The translations under genes were made by a program, and so were the position numbers. The notes under the pieces were generated by a model. That model did no database searches. It was given only the letters and a program-made list of their open reading frames with translations, and had not been told where the DNA came from. This document shows positions 49,788 to 56,896 of a stretch of DNA of 64,000 nucleotides, in pieces (positions within the stretch are counted from its first letter, which is position 1; each line of letters opens with the position of its first letter). This stretch comes from Azospirillum doebereinerae (GTDB taxonomy: Bacteria > Pseudomonadota > Alphaproteobacteria > Azospirillales > Azospirillaceae), in contig NZ_RZIJ01000027.1 of assembly GCF_003989665.1 (NCBI RefSeq), forward strand, positions 22,251 to 86,250. Reading direction: 5' to 3'.

Positions 49788-49790
49788 CGT

Positions 49791-50408
49791 TCAAGCCCTC
49801 TGTTCGGTGTTGCCGGCAGCCGCCGGAAGGTCGAGTTCGCCCTGGCGCAGGCAGTCGGCGTTGCGGCTGTCGATGGACACGCCGATGGAGGCCATGAGCC
49901 CCGGCGCGGCCTTCGCCGCCTCCCGCGATCCCAACGTCCGGCGGAGTTCGCCCATCAGGCCCTTGATCGCGTTGGCCGCCGCCGTGCGGGCCTTGAGAGT
50001 GCGGAGGTCCGCCCCCTCGGTCTGCGTGAAGCCGCCGGTCTTGCGCAGCGAGGGCAGGACGTTGTGCGTCACCCAGCGGCGGAAGGGTTTGGCCGTCGCC
50101 TTGTCGGACCGCAGGATCAGGGTGTAGAGGCCGGACTCGCTGACCATCCAGAGTTCCGACCCCGTGGCCTGACCGGGGGGTACCCCCATGTCCGGGAAGG
50201 GGGTGGAGCCGTCGAGGACCGAGCGCGGCACGAGGCGCTTCTCGTCCTCGTCCAGCTTGTCCAGATGGTGGCCGAAGGAGCCCTTGTTGTCCTTCAGGTC
50301 GAGGCAGCGGCAGGAGTCCGCCGCCACGAACCACGGCTCCCCGTTGGCAGCCAGGAGACTGCGCACGAAGCGCTCGTTGTCGAAGATGTGCGCGAGGAAC
50401 GAAGCCAT
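49791..50408 (-). CDS. BRO-family (Bro-N) antirepressor protein
   Basis: The protein is 205 residues. The Bro-N domain is at about 5-115 (VRSLLAANGEPWFVAADSCRCLDLKDNKGSFGHHLDKLDEDEKRLV, WMVSESGLYTLILRSDKATAKPFRRWVTHNVLPSLRKTGGF), a DNA-binding module of phage antirepressors. A helical C-terminal half follows. The start at 50408 lies ten bases after GGGAG; an ATG nine bases earlier is possible. A strong promoter lies at 50478-50506. It is the first gene of the leftward unit with the genes at 49185 and 48612. Confidence 0.85.
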   Translation of the reverse strand: MASFLAHIFDNERFVRSLLAANGEPWFVAADSCRCLDLKDNKGSFGHHLDKLDEDEKRLVPRSVLDGSTPFPDMGVPPGQATGSELWMVSESGLYTLILRSDKATAKPFRRWVTHNVLPSLRKTGGFTQTEGADLRTLKARTAAANAIKGLMGELRRTLGSREAAKAAPGLMASIGVSIDSRNADCLRQGELDLPAAAGNTEQRA

Positions 50409-50477
50409 GCGTCCCATGCTCCCGGTTCGGGGGAGGCGGGGAAGGATCGGACCCGCCTCCATGTGGAGGGTGGCGTT

Positions 50478-50506
50478 ATATTGCGATAAGCGATTTAAAG
50501 CGTCAA
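50478..50506 (-). promoter_or_regulatory. Promoter of the BRO-family operon with operator-like repeats
   Basis: The minus strand has TTGACG (50501-50506), 17 bases, then CAATAT (50478-50483). The spacer and upstream DNA hold TCGCTT-rich repeats. AGCGATAAATT at 50526-50536 is identical to a stretch next to the CI-type repressor gene (56830-56840). Confidence 0.62.
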
Positions 50507-50632
50507 TACGCAAATCGCGTTGCGAAGCGATAAATTGCGTTCCTGCCGAGGGCGTGTCCGGCGCGCCCGACTCGGGCGGAACGGGACAGGGCGGGAACGG
50601 GGTGGGCAGCCGAGCCGCCCACCCGGCATGAA

Positions 50633-51052
50633 TCAGGCGGCGGGCGGGATCGCCAGCCGCTCGGCATCGCGGATCAGCGCCCACAGCAGGCGGGTGCGGT
50701 CGTCGCTGTAGGGCTGCGGCCCGTGGCGGTGTTCCGTCTCGTCCTGCTCGACGTAGAAGTCCCAGGCCAGCCGGAGCCGCACGGCGAGGCCGGCGGGCGT
50801 GTGGGGAACCAGAACCGCGACGCGGTCCTGCACCGCCGCGTAGCGGGCGGACAGGGCGTCGCGGGCCTCGTCGGTGTCCGCGCTGTAGAGAGCGGCGACC
50901 AACTCGTCCATCTCGTTCCCCAGCGCCAGAAGCTCGGCGTCGGGCTGGGGAGGGTCGATCACGAGGGGGTGCGGAAGGAGGGCCGCCGGCATCAGGCAAG
51001 CCGCCACCGTTCCCGCCAGGATGCCCCGGCGGGTCGATAAGTCAGGATGCAT
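50633..51052 (-). CDS. Exported prophage protein
   Basis: The protein is 139 residues. The N-terminus MHPDLSTRRGILAGTVAACLMPAALLPHPLV is a twin-arginine-like signal (TRRGILAG). The mature part is helical and acidic, with no recognised motif. It lies between two antirepressor genes, and exported proteins there are often superinfection-exclusion or lysogenic-conversion factors. That role is an inference from the position only. Confidence 0.55.
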   Translation of the reverse strand: MHPDLSTRRGILAGTVAACLMPAALLPHPLVIDPPQPDAELLALGNEMDELVAALYSADTDEARDALSARYAAVQDRVAVLVPHTPAGLAVRLRLAWDFYVEQDETEHRHGPQPYSDDRTRLLWALIRDAERLAIPPAA

Positions 51053-51058
51053 GGGCGG

Positions 51059-51913
51059 TTACTCCGTCGCGGGAGCGTGGTGGACGGAGGAGCCGCCCAG
51101 GCCGTTGGGGCGGAGAAGAGGCAGGGTGGCCGGCGCGCCGCCGGAACCGCCCAGCAGCTTCGCCAGCTTGGCGAGGCCCTTCGGGGTGACGCGGACCTGT
51201 TCGACCGTCTTCTCCGATCCGTCCGACCGGGAGACGGTCGTCACCTTGTGCTCCAGGTAGCCGATCTTGATCTTGTCCTGGTGGGCGATGTCGCCCGCCT
51301 TGCCGGGACGGCTGTAGATCCAGGCGTTCTGACGCAGGAACTTGAACAGGTCCGAGGGCCGGACCTGCAACGCCTTCGCCGCGTCGGTGATGCACATCGA
51401 GCCGTCGGCGTTGGCGATCCGGTCGAACGCCGCGACGGTCTCGGTCGCCGCCTCGGCCACCTTCTCCGCCGTCACGGCCCGGCGCTCCGCCTCGATCCGC
51501 TTGGACAGGTGGTCGGCCAGCAGGTGTTGCAGGACCAGAGGGTCGGACAGGTCGGGGAGCGCCGGCCCTTCCTTCGCGCGGCGCTCGCATTCGATGAAGT
51601 AGAGCCGGGCCTGTTTGCCCTTCTCGTTCCGCTCCACCATGGCGAGTTCCTTCGCCATGTCGAGGGTGCCGTGATAGTCCCGGCGCTCCCCACCCCGATA
51701 AATTTCTATCGCGGTCACGAAATCCTGATTTTCCAAAAATCCGAAGTCCTGGATCCGGTTCTTGACCCAATCTCGGAAGTTGGACTTCACCTCCAGGAAG
51801 GTGTGCAGGTCACGCAGGTTCACTGTGCGTACCGGCTGCCCGCCCATGTCGCTGGTTCCCATCGGGATCAGGTCGTTGCCATCGCTGCCGCCATGGCCCA
51901 TATTGTTACTCAT
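51059..51913 (-). CDS. AntA/AntB-type antirepressor with KilA-C-like C-terminus
   Basis: The protein is 284 residues. The N-terminal domain at about 28-115 (TVNLRDLHTFLEVKSNFRDWVKNRIQDFGFLENQDFVTAIEIYRGGERRDYHGTLDMAKELAMVERNEKGKQARLYFIECERR) is the AntA/AntB antirepressor type. After a helical linker the C-terminal about 100 residues (DRIANADGSMCITDAAKALQVRPSDLFKFLRQNAWIYSRPGKAGDIAH) match phage KilAC antirepressor tails. It probably lifts repression of the lysogenic state. It is the most upstream of three antirepressor-like genes on this strand. Confidence 0.86.
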   Translation of the reverse strand: MSNNMGHGGSDGNDLIPMGTSDMGGQPVRTVNLRDLHTFLEVKSNFRDWVKNRIQDFGFLENQDFVTAIEIYRGGERRDYHGTLDMAKELAMVERNEKGKQARLYFIECERRAKEGPALPDLSDPLVLQHLLADHLSKRIEAERRAVTAEKVAEAATETVAAFDRIANADGSMCITDAAKALQVRPSDLFKFLRQNAWIYSRPGKAGDIAHQDKIKIGYLEHKVTTVSRSDGSEKTVEQVRVTPKGLAKLAKLLGGSGGAPATLPLLRPNGLGGSSVHHAPATE

Positions 51914-51997
51914 TGCTCGTCCTTCCTATGGGTTCGAGTGTAGAGGCCGGTTTCGGTGTGCTTTCCTAGGGCGGCACCGAGATCGGCTTTTTTCGTT

Positions 51998-52180
51998 TCA
52001 GGCGCCCACATGGGCATTGCCCTTTGCCGCTTCGGCCTCCAGCCCGGCCTTGACCAGCGTCCGATAGGCTTCGGACTCCGTCTCAATCTTGCTGTCAAAC
52101 CGGTACTTCTTCACAGCGTCGATGATGCCCTGCGGGAAGCAGATGATCTTCCTTGCGCTCATCGTCTTCGGTCTCGGCAC
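51998..52180 (-). CDS. Small ribbon-helix-helix protein
   Basis: The protein is 60 residues from a GTG start preceded by AGGAGGGA; a second start (ATG) at 52162 is possible. The segment ARKIICFPQGIIDAVKKYRFDSKIETESEAYRTLVKAGLEAEAA fits the Arc/MetJ-type beta-strand plus two helices. It resembles the start of the divergent protein at 52296. It probably binds the palindromes in between (52201-52258) as a dimer or tetramer. Confidence 0.68.
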   Translation of the reverse strand: MPRPKTMSARKIICFPQGIIDAVKKYRFDSKIETESEAYRTLVKAGLEAEAAKGNAHVGA

Positions 52181-52200
52181 GCTCCCTCCTGAGTGACTGT

Positions 52201-52258
52201 GGTGATATCACCATATCCCCCGTATCCTCTTGCGCGCAAGTGGGAAAGTGCTATCACC
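52201..52258. promoter_or_regulatory. Operator array between divergent ribbon-helix-helix genes
   Basis: A perfect palindrome GGTGATATCACC lies at 52201-52212 and a near copy AGTGCTATCACC at 52247-52258 (10 of 12 identical). Between them is a second perfect dyad CTTGCGCGCAAG at 52229-52240. The array lies in the 115-base gap between the two starts. Confidence 0.66.
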
Positions 52259-52295
52259 TCAACCTCTTTAGCCACCTGACCGGCGGAGTTTCCAT

Positions 52296-52712
52296 ATGGC
52301 TCACAATCCCGAAACTACAGTCAGGAAGATCTTCACCCTACCCAAAGACCTTTGGGAAAAGGTTGAGAACTACCGCTTTGAAAGCCGTGCAAAAACAGAA
52401 GCAGAAGCTATGCGCGTTCTAATAGAATATGGGCTAAGATTTGAAGATCACGCAAAACTGGCAAACAAAGAGGTGGCTCTCTTTGGTGCAATAATTTCCT
52501 CTGCCGATGTTCCAGACGAAATCAAGAAACAAACTGGTGAATTAATGCTTGATTTTGTGAAAGCCCTAGCTAAAACTGTCAATGATTTTGCGGATGCTGG
52601 CTTTTATGATGAGTACCGCAAAGCCCTTCGGAAGGCCGAGGCCGCTAAGCAAGGTGAGCAAATTTCAGGCGCCAGCACTGGAGCCAAGTATCCCAATCCC
52701 CCTACCGAGTAG
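52296..52712 (+). CDS. Ribbon-helix-helix protein with helical tail
   Basis: The protein is 138 residues. Residues 8-50 (TVRKIFTLPKDLWEKVENYRFESRAKTEAEAMRVLIEYGLRF) align with the small protein encoded divergently (RKIICFPQGIIDAVKKYRFDSKIETESEAYRTLVKAGLE). The rest is helical (ADVPDEIKKQTGELMLDFVKALAKTVNDFADAGFYDEYRKALRKAEAAK). GGAG lies seven bases before the ATG. Its codon use is less GC-rich than its neighbours, as in later additions to the phage. It is probably an Arc-type regulator. Confidence 0.72.
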   Translation: MAHNPETTVRKIFTLPKDLWEKVENYRFESRAKTEAEAMRVLIEYGLRFEDHAKLANKEVALFGAIISSADVPDEIKKQTGELMLDFVKALAKTVNDFADAGFYDEYRKALRKAEAAKQGEQISGASTGAKYPNPPTE

Positions 52713-52730
52713 GGCCGCCTGAGGCGGCCC
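52712..52730 (+). terminator. Terminator after the ribbon-helix-helix gene
   Basis: The perfect 8-base stem GGGCCGCC/GGCGGCCC with loop TGA begins at the stop codon of the gene ending at 52712. There is no T run behind it. Confidence 0.6.
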
Positions 52731-52824
52731 GCACACCCAGATCATGCCGCCAATCCAGCGTGAGCTGAAGCGTTCCGGTGGCCGGGAAAAGCGGCCTTCA
52801 ACACGGTGGTCATCCAGGACAGGT

Positions 52825-53292
52825 CTATGCAGATACAAGGAGTCCACGCAGCCAGATGCGGAAGCGTGCCCAACTGGTAAGTGGCTGATCGAGGGTTAGT
52901 TCGTCGGTTAACTGCTCCAATGCCTGGGCATATTCTGGCTTCGGGATACGGAATCTCATTCCCTGCTTGTAGGCTTCGATCAGCGCTTCAGCAGCTTCTG
53001 CCCGGCGCCTCATCTCCTCCTCACGCTGCTGCACCAGCTCGATTCGCTTGTCTTGCCGTTCCCAGGCCTCCACGAACACGGCTCGGAGAAGATCGTCACC
53101 CCAGAGGCCAACCATCTCTTCAAGCTGAGAGGAGGTTGGCGCCTGTCCGGCCAGCAACTCCTTCGCCCGCGACCGCCCGCACCGAAGATCCCGCATTGCC
53201 CCCTTGATGACCTCGCCCTCCGGATACCGTGTCCGCAGGAATGCCGCGCAGCGGGGGCCGAGGCCATAGGGGATTAGTGGGCGATCATTCAT
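52825..53292 (-). CDS. Hypothetical prophage protein
   Basis: The protein is 155 residues. The N-terminal region YGLGPRCAAFLRTRYPEGEVIKGAMRDLRCGRSRAKELLAGQAPTSSQLEEMVGLWGDDLLRAVF resembles a small helix-turn-helix. It is followed by a charged coiled-coil part (KRIELVQQREEEMRRRAEAAEALIEAYKQG). No family name was recognised. Upstream (53293-53383) is AT-rich non-coding DNA. Confidence 0.6.
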   Translation of the reverse strand: MNDRPLIPYGLGPRCAAFLRTRYPEGEVIKGAMRDLRCGRSRAKELLAGQAPTSSQLEEMVGLWGDDLLRAVFVEAWERQDKRIELVQQREEEMRRRAEAAEALIEAYKQGMRFRIPKPEYAQALEQLTDELTLDQPLTSWARFRIWLRGLLVSA

Positions 53293-53383
53293 GAAACAGC
53301 AGTTATTAGTTAAAAATATCTCGAATTATTCTATATTTAAAAATCAATTACTATGGCAGATGTTAATAAAATTCACACAATGC

Positions 53384-54040
53384 TTAATCGTGTTCTTTCT
53401 TGCTTATTAACGTCAATTCCTGTTGCCTTTCGTCTGAATTTCTGCCATTCCTCCGTGTTTTTGTTTTAGAAGAATTGCTTTCCTCTATCGTAGATACAAT
53501 ATTTCCGCTTTCCCCATCCGCTTTTCCATGCCTTCTTCCCTTATTGAGCACGCTCGGAGCGACAATGGATATTGTCTCTTGCTTTGGCGTTACATTGCGC
53601 AAGTCCACGTCTTCTGAGTCTCGCCAATCATTAGGAATGCACCACATGGTACCGGGCTCTGATTTCTGTAGCTTGACCGCAACCTTTGGCCACCATTTAA
53701 GCAATAAAGCAGACTTCGAGAAAAAATTCCACTGACCCCAGTTTCTTTCAAAAAATACAACAACAAAACCCAATTGCTGTAACGCTAATCTCTCATGCGG
53801 GACGTACCGCATTTCCACGTCTCCAGTTATTACCGCTTTTCCTCCATCAGCAGAAAATCTCTGAAGCCAAGGAACATCATTTTTTCTTAGATAATCAAGG
53901 TCGTTTGTATTTGGCGCATAATCTTTGGCGCTAACAATCTCAAAGGCGCCAACTTTCCGTTGGAATCCCTTTTCGCTGGCTAAGGCGGAGAACACCCTAA
54001 CCATTGGCGCCGGCACATTCTCGTCGAATGCGATCTTCAA
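53384..54040 (-). CDS. PIN-like (DUF5615-type) toxin of a toxin-antitoxin pair
   Basis: The protein is 218 residues starting with TTG, its codon overlapping the antitoxin stop (TTGA). Residues 1-110 (KIAFDENVPAPMVRVFSALASEKG, SAKDYAPNTNDLDYLRKNDVPWLQRFSADGGKAVITGDVEMR, VVVFFERNWGQW) show the PIN-like fold with an N-terminal Asp-Glu and a TGD motif, as in VapC-like and DUF5615 nucleases. The C-terminal about 70 residues are Lys/Arg/Ser-rich and disordered. The gene is AT-rich relative to the rest of the prophage. Confidence 0.78.
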   Translation of the reverse strand: MKIAFDENVPAPMVRVFSALASEKGFQRKVGAFEIVSAKDYAPNTNDLDYLRKNDVPWLQRFSADGGKAVITGDVEMRYVPHERLALQQLGFVVVFFERNWGQWNFFSKSALLLKWWPKVAVKLQKSEPGTMWCIPNDWRDSEDVDLRNVTPKQETISIVAPSVLNKGRRHGKADGESGNIVSTIEESNSSKTKTRRNGRNSDERQQELTLISKKEHD

Positions 54041-54720
54041 GCTGCCTCGCGAACCTTGGTTTCAAATCGAACGGCTTCACTAACTCGCCGCTCACTAATT
54101 TCATAAATCTCAGCTACAGATTTTTGGCTTCCTTCAACTTTAACCGCTTCCGCAATTGTTCTCGTAGGAATACGGCTATCCTTAAGGATGGGTTTTCCAA
54201 AAGAGAAGCGTGGATGCACTATAACATTCGGGGCAATTTTTGGCCGAGGGTACCAAGCCATAGCATCCCCGTTAGGATCGAATATCACTTCGTCTTTAAG
54301 TGATGCCAAAACAATCATCTGCATTTCATAGTTTTTTGTCTTTAGATCATAAATATCTTGGATTCCATTATTTTTTGCAATCTCTGCAACTATCTTCTTT
54401 CCGTCAGTTTTAAATACGATGTCGGTCGCGAATGGGTGCGGATGTGCAATAGTATTTCTCGCTTCATTCATAATATTTCTAATCTCACGAACCTTTACGC
54501 CCGCATCATTAAAGAATGCTATGAACCGAAGCTCCATAAGATTAGAAAAACTGAAGGCTAAATGTCCATCAAGCCATCCCAGATCGTTTTTTAGGATCGG
54601 TGCTGCCCCATTAGGATAGCCAGCAATCCAGCCCCGAATCTTCCGTTCGGAGACGCCAACCAACTCCGCAGCCTCAGCAACGGTGAAGATGCCTGTCTCA
54701 AGGAGATTCGGTGCTTCCAT
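54037..54720 (-). CDS. Helix-turn-helix + DUF433 antitoxin
   Basis: The protein is 227 residues. A MerR-like helix-turn-helix start (FTVAEAAELVGVSERKIRGWIAGYPNG) is followed by a helical region. The C-terminal about 60 residues (VHPRFSFGKPILKDSRIPTRTIAEAVKVEGSQKSVAEIYEISERRVSEAVRFE) are DUF433, the antitoxin domain paired with PIN-like toxins. The end is translationally coupled with the toxin. An upstream extension in the same frame is not supported by composition. No ribosome-binding site is evident, so the start could be elsewhere. Confidence 0.78.
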   Translation of the reverse strand: MEAPNLLETGIFTVAEAAELVGVSERKIRGWIAGYPNGAAPILKNDLGWLDGHLAFSFSNLMELRFIAFFNDAGVKVREIRNIMNEARNTIAHPHPFATDIVFKTDGKKIVAEIAKNNGIQDIYDLKTKNYEMQMIVLASLKDEVIFDPNGDAMAWYPRPKIAPNVIVHPRFSFGKPILKDSRIPTRTIAEAVKVEGSQKSVAEIYEISERRVSEAVRFETKVREAA

Positions 54721-54958
54721 TACAACCCAAACGCAGAGGTATTCAGAGGATTTCAATACATTACTAACATACTCAGGCGCGAATATTATTTCCAGAAGGA
54801 TTGGCGGCAAGTCCATTATATCTGACAAGAGAGAGCATTGAGGACCTATTCTTGCGTGAATGCAGGCTGCAATCCGTAACCCTAACCATGCCAGAGTGTA
54901 ACTCCTAAGTCGATACCCAGCTTCAATATCTCGATCCGACAACCCAGCGGAACGAGCA

Positions 54959-54984
54959 AGGGCCGCCCGGTGAGGAACGGCCCT
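54959..54984. repeat. Hairpin, left flank of brnTA
   Basis: The stem AGGGCCG/CGGCCCT has a 12-base loop reading CCCGGTGAGGAA. It is nearly the same as the hairpin at 55756-55781, so the brnTA module lies between two related hairpins. It may also terminate transcripts. Confidence 0.6.
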
Positions 54985-55106
54985 GTGGTCATCGGCGGTC
55001 GGTATGCGGAAACTTGGTGACGGTGTAGGCCCGGACGACACCGCCCGCTCCGTCGAGGGCCTTCAGAAGCGACCAAGACATTCCTCTATTTTTGTAACTA
55101 CGAATA

Positions 55107-55135
55107 TTGACCGCGCTATTTTTTGGCGTTACGCT
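55107..55135 (+). promoter_or_regulatory. Promoter of brnTA
   Basis: TTGACC (55107-55112), a 17-base spacer, then TACGCT (55130-55135). The start codon of brnT is eight bases after the -10 box, so the transcript may be leaderless or nearly so. Confidence 0.55.
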
Positions 55136-55142
55136 AATTCCC

Positions 55143-55394
55143 ATGAAGATCGTTTACGACCCTCCCAAGCGCGCGGCCAACCTGGATAAGCACGGGTTGG
55201 ACTTTGCCGACCTGGAGGACGGAGTGTTCTTCGAAACCGCCTTGGTCCGCCCTGCCAAGGACGGGCGCTTCATGGCAATCGGCCGGCTTGCCGATGGGAC
55301 CATCTCCGTCGTGTTCGCGCTGCTGGGCACCGAGGGGATCTCCATCATCAGCATGCGGCCAGCCAGCACGAAGGAAAGGAGCCTCCTGCGATGA
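55143..55394 (+). CDS. brnT: BrnT-family ribonuclease toxin
   Basis: The protein is 83 residues, DUF497 type: MKIVYDPPKRAANLDKHGLDFADLEDGVFFETALVR, then GRFMAIGRLADGTISVVFALLGTEGISIISMRPASTKERSLLR, which includes the conserved RxAs-KEr end. BrnT is a small RelE-like RNase. It overlaps brnA by four bases (ATGA), the usual brnTA order. It is flanked on both sides by related hairpins. Confidence 0.9.
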   Translation: MKIVYDPPKRAANLDKHGLDFADLEDGVFFETALVRPAKDGRFMAIGRLADGTISVVFALLGTEGISIISMRPASTKERSLLR

Positions 55395-55699
55395 CCGAGG
55401 AACGGAAGCCACTGGACGATTTCGAGCCGGGGCACGGCTACACGAGGGAGGACTGGGATGCCGTTTCGGACAACCCGGAATGGACCGAGGACGACATCAA
55501 GAAGGCCAAGCCCTTCGCCGAGGTGTTCCCGCAATTCGCCGAGAGCATAAAGCGGGGCCGAGGGCGCCCGCCGGCCGAAAACCCGAAGCAACAGGTCACC
55601 TTGCGGCTGGACGCCGAGGTGATTGGGCGCTTCAAGGCCGAGGGGCCGGGCTGGCAGTCCCGGATCAACGACGCCCTCCGGAAAGCCGCGGGGCTCTGA
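55391..55699 (+). CDS. brnA: BrnA-family antitoxin
   Basis: The protein is 102 residues, DUF4415 type. It has an acidic N-terminal part (RKPLDDFEPGHGYTREDWDAVSDNPEWTEDDIKKAKPFAEVFP) and a ribbon-helix-helix C-terminus (KQQVTLRLDAEVIGRFKAEGPGWQSRINDALRKAAGL). It neutralises BrnT and represses its own promoter. It is followed by a terminator-like hairpin at 55756. Confidence 0.9.
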   Translation: MTEERKPLDDFEPGHGYTREDWDAVSDNPEWTEDDIKKAKPFAEVFPQFAESIKRGRGRPPAENPKQQVTLRLDAEVIGRFKAEGPGWQSRINDALRKAAGL

Positions 55700-55755
55700 C
55701 GCCCGAGGCGATCCGTTCCCGGCCTTGCGCGAACACGGCGCACCCGCTCATGAAA

Positions 55756-55781
55756 AAGGCCGCCCGGTAGGAGACGGCCTT
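55756..55781. repeat. Hairpin, right flank of brnTA
   Basis: The stem AAGGCCG/CGGCCTT has a loop reading CCCGGTAGGAGA. Its inner sequence is almost identical to that of the hairpin at 54959-54984. It probably terminates brnTA. Confidence 0.6.
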
Positions 55782-55824
55782 GATGCTTGGGCTTCAGAAG
55801 AAAAGAGGAAGTCCCTATGCCGCC

Positions 55825-56040
55825 TCATGCCGCTTCCGGTGAGCCGCCACCACCGTGCCGCGCTGCCGCTTTAGCCATTTGATTTCGGATTCGGTCAAGG
55901 GTCGCGGCTCGGCATAGATAGCTGCCTTCTGCTTCTGTGAGATACTCAAGAGCATGCCCGACCTCTTCAAGCCATAGTTCTTCGGGTTCTTTTCCATGCT
56001 GCCTCCGCAGGGCTAGGCTGGCGTCTTTCAGCGCCAACAC
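55825..56040 (-). CDS. Small hypothetical protein between brnTA and cI
   Basis: There are two overlapping frames here. One (55825-56040, GTG start) gives 71 helical residues (LALKDASLALRRQHGKEPEELWLEEVGHALEYLTEAEGSYL). The other (55815-55997, ATG start) gives 60 basic residues. The first starts nine bases after the cI stop and has a natural helical composition; the second has higher third-position GC. Only one can be real and I cannot decide. Confidence 0.4.
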   Translation of the reverse strand: MLALKDASLALRRQHGKEPEELWLEEVGHALEYLTEAEGSYLCRAATLDRIRNQMAKAAARHGGGGSPEAA

Positions 56041-56048
56041 AACGCCTT

Positions 56049-56792
56049 CTACATCCTTCTCGCAAACCAGACGACGCGGCCAATGATGTTGACCTCCCCG
56101 GCGGTGCGCTCGTAGCGGCCGTGGCGGGGGTTATCGGAGGAGATGGTGATCCTCGGCGGATCGCTGTTGGGGACGAACTCCAGCCGCTTCACCACCACGC
56201 CGAAGCCGTCCCACAGGGCGAAGACGCCGGGCGGTGACGGGAAGCGGTCCGGGAGGTGGATCATCACCCGGTCGCCGGTGAGCAGGGTCGGCTCCATGCT
56301 GTCGCCCTGCACCGCGACGATCCGGGCCGCGCCCTTCGCGATGCGCAACTCCTGCCGCAGGTAGTCCGGCGGCAGCTCCCACAGGCCGGTGATCCGGTCG
56401 GACTCGCTGGAACCGCCGTCGCCGTCGGGCTGGTCATCGAGCAGGGCTTCGCCACCGGCGCCCAGGCCGGCGCGCACGTCGATCTCCGGGATGACGCCGT
56501 CGGTCTCGTCGTCCGGCGCGGTCGTGCCTTGGGCGTCGGCCGGGGAGACCGGCTCCGGGCGCGTCACGGTGCCGAGCGGCCCTTGGCCTTCCCCGGTCAG
56601 CAACCAGGCGGGGGACACGCCCAGGAGGGTGGCGTAGCGCTCGGCCACGTCGGGCCGCAGCCCGCGCTCGCCGCTCTCGTGCAGGGCGTAGGTCGGCTGG
56701 GGCACGCCGTGGCTGGAGGCGAACTCCTTGGCGGTCCGATAGCCGGCCGCCGTGCGCGCAAGGCGCAGACGTTGTGCAATGTCGCGCTTCAT
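56049..56792 (-). CDS. CI-type prophage repressor (HTH + S24 protease)
   Basis: The protein is 247 residues. An XRE-type helix-turn-helix lies at about 8-62 (LRLARTAAGYRTAKEFASSHGVPQPTYALHESGERGLRPDVAERYATLLGV). An acidic linker carries Ala108-Gly109, the expected self-cleavage bond, followed by an S24 LexA/CI domain with catalytic S165 (VQGDSMEPTL) and K202 (VVKRLEF). It should hold the prophage silent and be inactivated by RecA after DNA damage. It is divergent from the Cro-like gene. Confidence 0.93.
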   Translation of the reverse strand: MKRDIAQRLRLARTAAGYRTAKEFASSHGVPQPTYALHESGERGLRPDVAERYATLLGVSPAWLLTGEGQGPLGTVTRPEPVSPADAQGTTAPDDETDGVIPEIDVRAGLGAGGEALLDDQPDGDGGSSESDRITGLWELPPDYLRQELRIAKGAARIVAVQGDSMEPTLLTGDRVMIHLPDRFPSPPGVFALWDGFGVVVKRLEFVPNSDPPRITISSDNPRHGRYERTAGEVNIIGRVVWFARRM

Positions 56793-56808
56793 GAGGGGGA
56801 GCGTAGGG

Positions 56809-56840
56809 GTAAGCGACGCTTACGCAAGCAGCGATAAATT
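56809..56840. promoter_or_regulatory. Operator region between cI and the Cro-like gene
   Basis: GTAAGCGACGCTTAC at 56809-56823 is a 15-base perfect palindrome around one central base. The next stretch AGCGATAAATT (56830-56840) also occurs upstream of the BRO-family gene (50526-50536). A third partial unit (TTACGCATTGC) lies at 56844-56854. Confidence 0.6.
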
Positions 56841-56896
56841 ACATTACGCATTGCACACTCTTGACAAATGAATTGCGCCGGGCGATTTTTGAATGC

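Noticed and set aside
54721..55041. Upstream extension of the DUF433 antitoxin
   Set aside because: The extension is not domain-like and its codon use shifts; the 227-residue version matches the expected helix-turn-helix plus DUF433 length.
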